A stretch of 28,648 bases of DNA from positions 1 to 28,648 of the forward strand of contig CAWFRG010000002.1 in NCBI GenBank assembly GCA_963818205.1, given 5' to 3'. The position numbers and the translations under genes were made by a program. A model generated the notes under the pieces. That model was not told where the DNA came from. It ran no database searches and saw only the letters and a list, made by a program, of their open reading frames with translations. This DNA is from CAVVYV01 sp963818205 (GTDB lineage Bacteria > Actinomycetota > Thermoleophilia > Solirubrobacterales > 70-9). Below, in pieces: positions 22,104-28,648 of the stretch (the first letter of the stretch is position 1; every line of letters begins with the position of its first letter).

Positions 22104-22550
22104 CTACCCGCGCTTCGTGTTCAGCTTGCTGAAGGTGCACTGCACCCGCAGCTGAACCGTGCAGCTGCCGTGGCCGTGTCGTTGTCGAACTCGAACAGCC
22201 AGGCCGACTTGCCCGACGGGCCGTCGGTCTTCTGCGCGAGCGGCGCGAAATTCCTGGTGTCGTCAGGCGGCCGCGGGTCGATCACTCCGCCGCCGAGCGC
22301 CACGCCAGCGCCCAGCTTCGGGTTCGACGGGCACGTGACGAGATGGTCCGAGACCCCGTTGTTCTGGGTATGCGGAAGCAAGGTCACGGTCTGGACCACA
22401 TTGTGTGGTGGCCCCGCCGAGCCGGGTCCTCAGTGTGTTGTCCGTGCCATTCTGCGCGACTGCAAAAGAGGTGCCGCCCACGGCGACCACCAGCGCGATC
22501 AGGCTGAGGACGAGACCAGGCGACAGGTGCTTCTTGATCCTTCTGATCAT
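22104..22550 (-). pseudogene. Small secreted protein, frameshifted
   Basis: From ATG 22550, MIRRIKKHLSPGLVLSLIAL and VVAVGGTSFAVAQNG form a basic N-terminus and signal/anchor helix of a type very common in Solirubrobacterales. One base is lost near 22395. The mature part then continues as VVQTVTLLPHTQNNGVSD, VTCPSNPKLGAGVALGGG and SGKSAWLFEFDNDTAT. A second shift near 22170 leads to GSCTVQLRVQCTFSKLN and TKRG with TAG at 22104-22106. The pattern of paired Cys and GGG.I suggests a small extracellular beta-rich protein. Function is unknown. Confidence 0.6.
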
Positions 22551-22600
22551 TTTCCTCCCCCTCTCGGGAATTAGAAGGCACCGAGCCTTTCACAGGCCCG

Positions 22601-22765
22601 TCATGCCAGCGCAAAACCCGCCCCATCTGCGTTAGTTGCGGCCGATGGCCAGCTTGGCCCGAGCAGCGGTCGCCGCCCGCGCCGTAGCCGGGGCGGGCAA
22701 CCTCGAGCTTGCGTGCGCTGATCAGCGTAGGCGTCACGCACGATCTCAACGATCTCCTGCGCCAT
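22601..22765 (-). pseudogene. Possible SnoaL-like N-terminal fragment
   Basis: The minus-strand frame from ATG 22765 reads MAQEIVEIVRDAYAD, close to the MSQENVEIVRRAY-type opening of SnoaL-like proteins, then loses all similarity and stops at 22601. Only 15 residues support the call. Confidence 0.3.
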
Positions 22766-22808
22766 CGCCCACGCAGTATTCGCTTGCTAGAGCACGACGT
22801 TTTTACCA

Positions 22809-23034
22809 CTAGGCCGGTGTGCCAGCGACTTGCCTAAAGACTCGGACGTCGGACGTCGTCGCCCTCCCGACGTGGCCCTCGATGATCGGCCCACCGAGCC
22901 GACCGCGTGCACGTCGTCACCGGCGTTGGCGAAGTAGGCCCTCGCCGCCGTCCGCCGCCGTTGACGAGCAGCGCCTCGTGTCCGTCGTCCAGCGTCATCC
23001 CCTCGACCGACCGTTGATCGAGGTCGACTAGGGA
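22809..23034 (-). pseudogene. Degraded gene remnant of unknown family
   Basis: Coherent protein-like pieces follow one another in three minus-strand frames: LVDLDQRSVEGMTLDDGHEA with LLVNGGG, then YFANAGDDVHAVGSVG, then PIIEGHVGRATTSDVRVF and RQVAGTPA ending at TAG 22809-22811. The order and acidic/hydrophobic pattern suggest a once-coding C-terminus. I do not recognise the family. Confidence 0.3.
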
Positions 23035-23087
23035 GGCGGTCTGGGATCCGGTCGAGCAGCTCGAGGCGGTCGGCGTTCTAGGGGGTT

Positions 23088-23132
23088 GGAGAGGCGGCGG
23101 GCGTCAGCCGGAGCGCCCGCCGCCCCCTCTCC
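23088..23132 (-). terminator. Terminator hairpin of the dodecin gene
   Basis: GGAGAG plus GCGGCGGGCG (23088-23103) pairs with CGCCCGCCGC (23114-23123) and CTCTCC (23127-23132), with a three-base bulge and a 10-base loop. The 16-bp stem lies 8 bases beyond the dodecin stop on the minus strand. There is no U run. Confidence 0.65.
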
Positions 23133-23140
23133 TCCCAAGC

Positions 23141-23350
23141 TCAGTCGACGTCCGAGCCTTCGACCAGGAAGGCGACGCGGACGTGGGCTCGCCACTCATC
23201 GAGGTTGTCGCCGCGGAGCCCCGTGCTGACAACGTCGATCGCCCGGATGTTGCGGAGAGAGCTTTGCGCCTGCTTCAGCGCCTGCTGGGCCGCGTCATCA
23301 GACGACTTCTTGGAGCTTCCGACGAGCTCGATGATCTTCACTACCGCCAC
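23141..23350 (-). CDS. Dodecin-family flavin-binding protein
   Basis: 69 residues from GTG 23350, after GAGGAGGACAC. MAVVKIIELVGSSKKSSDDA is the dodecin opening strand and start of the single helix. After the helix come the strands RAIDVVSTGLRGDN and EWRAHVRVAFLVE. Dodecins form hollow dodecamers that store riboflavin or FMN and protect against light-driven damage. The Trp that stacks on flavin in characterised dodecins (W-F-E-V context) aligns with Ala37, and the Gln of the Y-Q pair with Arg54, so flavin binding may be altered or lost. Monocistronic, with its own terminator. The dodecin fold assignment is firm, the ligand is not. Confidence 0.88.
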   Translation of the reverse strand: MAVVKIIELVGSSKKSSDDAAQQALKQAQSSLRNIRAIDVVSTGLRGDNLDEWRAHVRVAFLVEGSDVD

Positions 23351-23431
23351 GTGTCCTCCTCTGTCGGTTCGAACGAAGGGCTGCGCCCTGTGTTCTATTC
23401 GAACCGGGCCCGCAGGGCAAGTGAAACCCCG

Positions 23432-23665
23432 CTAGCGCGATGGGAAGCCCCAGCGATCGGGGCTGTCGATCCGCGACCCGACTCCCTCCCGCAGCGCCGC
23501 CTGCTGCCAGCGGCTGCCGGGAGGTGAAGCCTGCGGGCTGGGCGCCGTCTCCACCAGGAAGCGCTCCAGCGCCGCCGCGATCGCGGCGGCCTCCTCGGGC
23601 GAGGCGTTGGCGGCCTCGATCTCGATCTGCGGCCGCGGTGGGCTCTGCTTGCCGTTGCGGCTCAT
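23432..23665 (-). CDS. Acyl-CoA carboxylase epsilon subunit
   Basis: 77 residues from ATG 23665, starting 8 bases after the stop of the carboxylase beta gene. The protein shows PQIEIEAANASPEEAAAIAA, then ALERFLVE, a variable Pro/Ser-rich linker and the end SRWQQAALREGV with RWGFPSR. The first part is the helix-forming segment of actinobacterial AccE/PccE subunits, and the Trp-containing tail is also typical. It binds and stimulates the carboxylase beta chain. These subunits are short and poorly conserved, but position and motif order agree. It is the last gene of the pair. Confidence 0.85.
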   Translation of the reverse strand: MSRNGKQSPPRPQIEIEAANASPEEAAAIAAALERFLVETAPSPQASPPGSRWQQAALREGVGSRIDSPDRWGFPSR

Positions 23666-23673
23666 CCCGTCCC

Positions 23674-25242
23674 CTACAGCGGGATGTTCCCGTGCTTGCG
23701 CTTCGGCTGCTCGACCCGCTTCGTCTCCAGTGTCCGCAGGGCGCTGATCAGCTTCGGGCGGGTCTGGTGGGGCTCGATCACGTCGTCGATGTAGCCGCGC
23801 TCGGCCGCCGAGTAGGGGTTGGCGAAGTGGGCCTTGTAGTCGGCGATCAGCTTCGCCCGGCGCTCCTCGGGCGTGGGCGAGGACTCGATGTCCTTGCGGT
23901 AGATGATGTTGACGGCGCCCTCGGGGCCCATCACCGCGACCTCCGCGCTCGGCCAGGCGAAGTTGAAGTCGGCGAGCATGTGCTTGGAGTTCATGACGTC
24001 GTAGGCGCCGCCGTAGGCCTTCCGGGTGACCACGGTCAGCTTCGGCACCGTCGCCTCGGTGAACGCGTAGAGCAGCTTCGCCCCGTGGCGGATGATCCCG
24101 CCCCACTCCTGTGAGGTGCCGGGGAGGAAGCCGGGGACGTCGGTGAAGGTGAGCAGCGGGATGTTGAAGGCGTCGCAGGTGCGGACGAAGCGAGCGGCCT
24201 TCTCCGAGGAGTTGATGTCGAGGACGCCGGCGAGGTGCTTGGGCTGGTTGCCGACCACGCCGATCGGGCGGCCGTCGAGGCGGGAGAAGCCGACGACGAT
24301 GTTCTGGGCGAAGTGCTCGTGGACCTCGAAGAACTCGCCGTCGTCGACGATCCGCGAGATCACGTCGCGCATGTCGTAGGGCTTCGAGGGGTCGTCGGGG
24401 ACGATCGTGTCCAGCTCCGGGTCCTCGCGGTCGGGGTCGTCGAGGGGCTCGACCCGCGGCGGCAGCTCGAGGTTGTTGAGGGGGAGGAAGCTCATCAGGT
24501 AGCGGGCGTCCTCGAGGCAGCTCTCCTCGTCCTCGGCGGCGAAGTGGGCGACCCCCGACTTGGTGTTGTGGCTCATCGCCCCGCCGAGCTCCTCGAACCC
24601 GACCTCCTCGCCGGTCACCGTCTTGATCACCTCGGGGCCGGTGATGAACATGTGGGAGGTCTCCTTGACCATGAAGATGAAGTCCGTCATCGCCGGCGAG
24701 TAGACGGCGCCGCCCGCGCAGGGCCCCATCACCAGGCTGATCTGGGGGATGACGCCCGAGCACTGGACGTTGCGGACGAAGACGTCGCCGTAGGCCCCCA
24801 GCGATACCACCCCCTCCTGGATCCGCGCCCCGCCGGAGTCGTTGATCCCGATCACCGGCGCCCCGACCTTGGCGGCGAGGTCCATCACCTTGACCATCTT
24901 CTCCGCCATCACCTCGCCGAGGGAGCCGCCGAAGACGGTGAAGTCCTGGCTGAAGACGAAGACGGTGCGGCCGTCGATCGTGCCGTAGCCGGTGACCACC
25001 GCGTCGCCGTAGGGGCGGCGCTTGTCCATCTCGAACTCGTGGGTGCGGTGGCGGACGAAGGTGTCGAGCTCCTCGAAGGAGCCGGGGTCGAGGAGCTTCT
25101 CGATCCGCTCCCGCGCGGTGAGCTTGCCCTTCGAGTGCTGCTTCTCGACCGCCTCCTCGGAGGCCGAGTGGACCGCGGCCTCGCGCAGCTCACGCAGGTA
25201 GGCGAGCTTCTCCTCGTGGGTCTCGGGGAACTTTTCCCTCAT
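23674..25242 (-). CDS. pccB: Acyl-CoA carboxylase beta chain, probably propionyl-CoA carboxylase
   Basis: 522 residues: MREKFPETHEEKLAYLRELR opens a full-length carboxyltransferase. N-domain marks are GKLTARERIEKLLDPGSF, the oxyanion loop GINDSGGARIQEGV and LVMGPCAGGAVYSPA. C-domain marks are VGNQPKHLAGVLDINSSEKA, GFLPGTSQEWGGIIRHGAK and RKAYGGAYDVMNSKHM. Asp415 in GGAYDVM matches the residue linked to propionyl-CoA preference in actinobacterial beta chains, where acetyl-CoA-accepting forms have a hydrophobic residue. It transfers CO2 from biotin to propionyl-CoA to make methylmalonyl-CoA. It is followed by its epsilon subunit; the biotin-carrying chain lies 10 kb away at 12172. Confidence 0.93.
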   Translation of the reverse strand: MREKFPETHEEKLAYLRELREAAVHSASEEAVEKQHSKGKLTARERIEKLLDPGSFEELDTFVRHRTHEFEMDKRRPYGDAVVTGYGTIDGRTVFVFSQDFTVFGGSLGEVMAEKMVKVMDLAAKVGAPVIGINDSGGARIQEGVVSLGAYGDVFVRNVQCSGVIPQISLVMGPCAGGAVYSPAMTDFIFMVKETSHMFITGPEVIKTVTGEEVGFEELGGAMSHNTKSGVAHFAAEDEESCLEDARYLMSFLPLNNLELPPRVEPLDDPDREDPELDTIVPDDPSKPYDMRDVISRIVDDGEFFEVHEHFAQNIVVGFSRLDGRPIGVVGNQPKHLAGVLDINSSEKAARFVRTCDAFNIPLLTFTDVPGFLPGTSQEWGGIIRHGAKLLYAFTEATVPKLTVVTRKAYGGAYDVMNSKHMLADFNFAWPSAEVAVMGPEGAVNIIYRKDIESSPTPEERRAKLIADYKAHFANPYSAAERGYIDDVIEPHQTRPKLISALRTLETKRVEQPKRKHGNIPL

Positions 25243-25353
25243 CAGAGGGCGATTCTACGGGCGGCCCGCCCATCCTCCCCCTCGGCCGGTCGTAGGTCCC
25301 CTTCGGGGCGGTCTTCAGGCCCGCGTGGACCGCTTGACTTGCGACCCCGGCGC

Positions 25354-27624
25354 GTGATTCGCTTGCGGACAGTGCCCGGACAGCTCCAAGGCGAGCCGAA
25401 GGGGATACGCCCCCGGGCCGTCATGCTCGCGGTGGCTGGCCTCTGCCTGTCGGGCACGGGCGCCGGGGTCGCCTCGGGCGTCGGAGGCGGTTCCGCGCGC
25501 GAGGCGGGCCCTCCCGTCGAGCCCCAGCTGCAGCCGATCGTCACCCATCCGGCCCCCGACGGAACCCGACGCGTCAGAGGCGCCAATCTTCGCGTCAAGC
25601 CGACTGCGATCGTCGCCGGCGCCGAGGATCAGGACATCCGCGTCGCCTTCGATCCGGCCGGTGCCGGCGGGCCCGATCGGGTCAACCTTCGGCTGTACCG
25701 GCCCGCCGATCCGAGCGCCGGGCGCGGCGTCCGTCGCTACAACGGCCCCAAGCGGACGCTCCGCTCTCGCGGGGGTTCGGCGCGCAGCCTCACCCTCCAG
25801 GATCTGAGCCTGCCGCCGGGCGACTACAGGCTGCGCCTCAGCGATCGGGCCGGGAAGCGGATCGGGGGCGCGGGCATCGTCGTTTACGCCCAGCACCGCC
25901 TGCCACCGGGCGTGGGCGCTGGCTCAACCGGTGGCGAGCGACAAGGCTGGCGCCAGGGCCCTGCCGAGCCCGAGCACGAACAACAACGTCAGCGAGCAGG
26001 GAGGCCAGCAGGCCGAGACCTACGACGTGGTCGAGCCGGACAACCCGGCCCGGGTCGCCGCCAGCGTCAACCCCGACTCGGGTAACCCCAACGTCTGGGT
26101 CTCCAACGACTCGATGCGGCCGGGGACCGAGGTGATCCAGACGATGCCGAGCAACTCGCTGCGGCGGGCCTCGGAGGGCGGTGGCACTGTACGCCTCGAT
26201 ATCTGCTGTGACCCCGCCCTCGCCGCCGATGACCGCGGCAACATCTGGCTCTCCCACCTCGCCACCTCACCGCCCGCGAACTACATCGCGATAAACCGGA
26301 TCGCTGGCACGAGCGGCACCACCCTCCAGGCCAACAATGTCGCCATCCCTCGCCTCACCACCGGCGCCCAGGACAAGCCGATGTCCACGATCGACACCGC
26401 GGCGACGAGCACGAGGCGCTACCGGCTTTACGAGGTTTGGATCGAGAACCCGGGCCAGGCCGTGGTCATCAACGAGTGCAACGCCGACCACCGCTTCTGA
26501 CCTGCGACAGCCCCGAGAACTGGGCCGACACGCCGGCGCCAGTAGAGCCCGGCTCGGGGACCAACAGCTACCCGTCGGTGGCCACGGCCCCGAACGGTGA
26601 CGTCTACGTCGCCTGGTGGGACCAGGACGCCGACTCGATAATGATCGATCGCTGCCTGGCGGCCGAGGACTGCAATCTCAGCGGGAGCTGGAACGAGGCC
26701 ACCGTGGTCGACAACGACCTCGACCCGGGCTCGGGCAGCCCCCTGCCCTTCTTCTGCCCGATCATCGCCGCCCCGGGCGGCCGGGTCGGCCCCCAGACCT
26801 ACGTCGACGTCGGCCCCGACGGCCGCGTCTACGTCGCCTATAGCGAGCTCCGCAACAACGGAACGACGAGGTGCACCGCCTCGGCCACCGACCGAACCTT
26901 CGAAAGCCGGATCGCCGCCGGCGCCGCCAACAACTTCCCCGCGCTCAACTCCGGGATCCGGATCAGCGACGACGGCGCGACCGCCCTCAACGACCACTTC
27001 TTCGCCACCCTGGCCGCGGATCCCTCGGCCGCCAACCGGGTCGAGTCGAGCCTCTACAGCACCAAGCTCGACTCCACCGGTCAGACCACGGACCAGTTCT
27101 ATGTCGTCTCCACCGACGGCGGTGCCAGCTACTCGGGGATGACCCGGATCTCGACTGCCTCCTCGGACTTCAGCGTCCCGAACAGCGATGACTTCGACTA
27201 CGGCGACTACGCGGGTGCGGACGCCGCCGGCGGCATCTTCTTCCCCGCCTGGACGGACAACCGGGCTGCGCACGGCGGCGACGCCGAGCTCTACATGCTC
27301 ACCGCAGACGCAGTGACGCCACCACCGCCACCACCACCCCCACCACCGCCGTCCACCACGACAACGCCCCCACCCCCGGTCTTCTGCAAGGGCAAGCCCG
27401 CAGTCGCAGGGACCGCGGGCGCGAATGCCCTCACCGGGACCGGTGGCCCGGACGCCCTCGCCGGCCTCGGCGGCAAGGACACGTTGAGGGGCAAGGGCGG
27501 CAACGACGTCCTCTGCGGCGGCGGTGGCAAGGACCGTCTGATCGGCGGCGGCGGCAAAGACGTCTGCGTCGGCGGCGCCGGTACGGACACCGCTACGGGC
27601 TGCGAGAAGCGCAAGTCCATCTAG
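25354..27624 (+). pseudogene. Secreted BNR/sialidase-like protein with calcium-binding repeats, two frameshifts
   Basis: From GTG 25354 a basic leader and hydrophobic stretch (AVMLAVAGLCLSGTGAGVAS) form a signal peptide, followed by an Arg-rich beta domain (FDPAGAGGPDRVNLRLY). Near 25925 the frame shifts to the 25931-26500 frame, with ETYDVVEPDNPARVAASVNP and LAADDRGNIWLSHLA. It shifts again near 26495 to TCDSPENWAD, PSVATAPNGDVYVAWWDQ, VYVAYSEL and FYVVSTDGGASYSG. These D.G.VYVAW/S.DGG.S repeats are BNR/sialidase-type blades. The C-terminus has an 11-Pro tract, a Thr/Pro linker and GGxGxD-like repeats such as GLGGKD, GKGGND and GGAGTD. The full product would be about 755 residues. Two breaks mean only pieces are made, unless they are sequence errors. 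Confidence 0.7.
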
Positions 27625-27675
27625 ACCAACGCCCGGCCCTGGTGCTCGCCGTGGTTCCTCTAAGCGCGCCCGGCT

Positions 27676-27792
27676 CTAAGCCGAGCGGCGCCGGCGCGAT
27701 CGCTTCCGCGAACGGGCGTCCCGCGGGGCGCCCTTCGCGGCCGCGCTGGGCTTGGCGAGCTGGGCGAATCCGATTGCGAGTCCTCCGAGCAT
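27676..27792 (-). CDS. Small basic protein, hypothetical
   Basis: 38 residues from ATG 27792, with GAAGAGGACGGCAAG directly before it. It starts MLGGLAIGFAQLAKPSAAAK and ends in a strongly basic RSRKRSRRRRSA. There is no known family. The ribosome site and placement in an otherwise empty 263-base gap divergent from the CGNR gene are the only support. Composition could open such a frame by chance. Confidence 0.35.
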   Translation of the reverse strand: MLGGLAIGFAQLAKPSAAAKGAPRDARSRKRSRRRRSA

Positions 27793-27814
27793 CTTGCCGT
27801 CCTCTTCCGGTGGG

Positions 27815-27872
27815 GTGACGGGCAAAGACAACTTACTGGTCACGATACTATCAAAACTGTGACGGTGGTCAC
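27815..27872 (+). promoter_or_regulatory. Cluster of four GTGAC/GTCAC half-sites before the CGNR gene
   Basis: GTGAC at 27815-27819, GTCAC at 27839-27843, GTGAC at 27859-27863 and GTCAC at 27868-27872. The last two form a palindrome with a 4-base spacer. They lie in the AT-richer stretch (GATACTATCAAAACT) before ATG 27888 and are spaced 24, 20 and 9 bases apart. This looks like an operator array, possibly for autoregulation by the CGNR protein. Confidence 0.4.
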
Positions 27873-27887
27873 GCTAAGGTTTGGGGG

Positions 27888-28469
27888 ATGGACGAGCGCG
27901 CATTGCTGAGACAGGTCGAGGGGAAGCCGGCGCCGATGCCGCTGCTGGGCGTCCAGGCGTTCGCGAACACCCTCGACGTCGAGGAGGACGCCGACCGGCT
28001 CGAGTCGCTGGCCTCCTGGCACGAGTGGCTCGAGGAGAGCGACCTGATCGCACCCGGCGTTCGCCTGCGCTCCGAGCACCTGCGCGAGGCGCGCGCGATG
28101 CGGGGGCTGATTCGCGAGCTGCTCACCGCGAACGGCCGCGAGCCCGATGGCGGCCGGGGCACGGGCCGGATCGCCGAGCTCCTCGGGGTCCGGCGGGTGG
28201 TGCTCGCGAGCGGAGCGGGCGGCGAGCTCGAGCTCGACCTCTCGCCCGCTCGTAATCCCGGTTGGCTTTCCTCTCAACTCGTCGGGATCGTCCACAACGC
28301 CCAGCTCACCGGCACCTGGCCCCGGCTGAAGCTGTGCGAGAACCCCGAGTGCAGCTGGGCGTTCTACGACTCCTCCCGCAACCGGAGCGGCTCCTGGTGC
28401 CGGATGGGAGAGTGCGGCAACCGGCTCAAGAACCGCGCCTATCGCGCGCGGCAGCGGCGCGGACGCTAG
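27888..28469 (+). CDS. CGNR zinc-finger domain transcriptional regulator
   Basis: 193 residues from ATG 27888. The N-terminal ABATE-like domain has LGVQAFANTLDVEEDADRLE, ASWHEWLEESDL and a helical segment LREARAMRGLIRELL. The C-terminal finger reads LKLCENPECSWAFYDSSRNR, then SGSWCRMGECGNRLKNRAYR: Cys pairs with four residues between them, and the CGNR signature. The finger binds DNA, while the N-domain is thought to sense a ligand. The start has no ribosome site, only TTTGGGGG, and may be leaderless or weakly translated. Its TAG (28467-28469) overlaps the TAG of the convergent mutase gene as CTAG. Confidence 0.92.
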   Translation: MDERALLRQVEGKPAPMPLLGVQAFANTLDVEEDADRLESLASWHEWLEESDLIAPGVRLRSEHLREARAMRGLIRELLTANGREPDGGRGTGRIAELLGVRRVVLASGAGGELELDLSPARNPGWLSSQLVGIVHNAQLTGTWPRLKLCENPECSWAFYDSSRNRSGSWCRMGECGNRLKNRAYRARQRRGR

Positions 28470-28648
28470 AAGAACGCCCCGCCCCGGTACTCGCCGAAGA
28501 CCTCGCGCATCGCGCCGCACACCTCGCCGATCGAGCCGCCGGCGCGGAGCGCCTCCTTGATCGGCGGCAGCAGGTTGCCGTCGCCCTCGGAGACCTTCCG
28601 CAGGTCGCTGAGCCTCTGGTCGACGGCCGCCTGGTCACGGTCGGCCTT
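28466..28648 (-). CDS. Methylmalonyl-CoA mutase, C-terminal end (partial)
   Basis: The last 60 codons of a minus-strand gene that continues beyond the window: DQRLSDLRKVSEGDGNLLPP, IKEALRAGGSIGEVCGAMRE and VFGEYRGGAFF. The LPPIKEALRA...G.I.E....MREVFGEYR pattern is the end of the substrate-binding (N-terminal TIM-barrel) chain of methylmalonyl-CoA mutase where the B12 domain is a separate protein. It converts methylmalonyl-CoA to succinyl-CoA. The relatives isobutyryl-CoA mutase and ethylmalonyl-CoA mutase share this end. Nearness to propionyl-CoA carboxylase favours the stated function. Confidence 0.85.
   Translation of the reverse strand, partial: KADRDQAAVDQRLSDLRKVSEGDGNLLPPIKEALRAGGSIGEVCGAMREVFGEYRGGAFF

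Noticed and set aside
22770..22812. Minus-strand stretch GGCCTAGTGGTAAAAACG resembling a tRNA D arm
   Set aside because: No acceptor stem, no well-paired anticodon arm and no T arm follow. Similarity is limited to the D-loop-like bases.

Overview
High-GC bacterial DNA, most likely from an actinobacterium of the Thermoleophilia/Solirubrobacterales type. This rests on gene content: a biotin-dependent acyl-CoA carboxylase with a small epsilon subunit, a CGNR zinc-finger regulator, an F420-type PPOX relic, several SnoaL-like proteins beginning with a SQENVEL-type sequence, and secreted proteins with Lys-rich or Gly/Asp-rich tails. The lineage call is an inference.

Layout. 1-9340 is a decayed accessory zone. 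It holds broken SnoaL-like genes, a truncated sulfotransferase, a frameshifted PPOX gene, two dihydrofolate-reductase-family genes, a short reductase operon (2998-1174, minus), a 5' half of an initiator tRNA, a 3' half of a tRNA-Ala, and two IS110-family elements. The first element is dead. The second has an open transposase frame preceded by a very strong RNA-like inverted repeat. 9344-19743 is a well-kept core: sucD/sucC, a HAD hydrolase, an acyl-CoA carboxylase alpha chain with an Rrf2 regulator, a PHP-domain phosphoesterase, and a sulfate-assimilation run (sulfite reductase, cysH, sat, cysC). 19899-23140 is again decayed: two broken secreted-protein genes and other fragments around an intact ornithine-cyclodeaminase-family gene. 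23141-25242 holds a dodecin, the carboxylase epsilon subunit and the carboxylase beta chain. 25354-27624 is a frameshifted secreted BNR-like/calcium-repeat protein. The window ends with a CGNR regulator and the C-terminus of methylmalonyl-CoA mutase.

How genes fit together. Carboxylase alpha, beta and epsilon, methylmalonyl-CoA mutase and succinyl-CoA synthetase can together carry propionyl-CoA to succinyl-CoA and succinate. sat, cysH and sulfite reductase reduce sulfate to sulfide through APS. cysC diverts APS to PAPS, and the neighbouring PHP phosphoesterase could remove the pAp by-product of PAPS use. Core genes are intact while accessory and secreted genes carry many frameshifts, which argues for real pseudogenes over uniform sequencing error.

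The best candidate for something new is the noncoding region upstream of the second IS110 transposase (about 6930-7045), a likely bridge (guide) RNA. Next are the split tRNA relics and a tRNA-like minihelix followed by two perfect hairpins near 20.8-20.9 kb.
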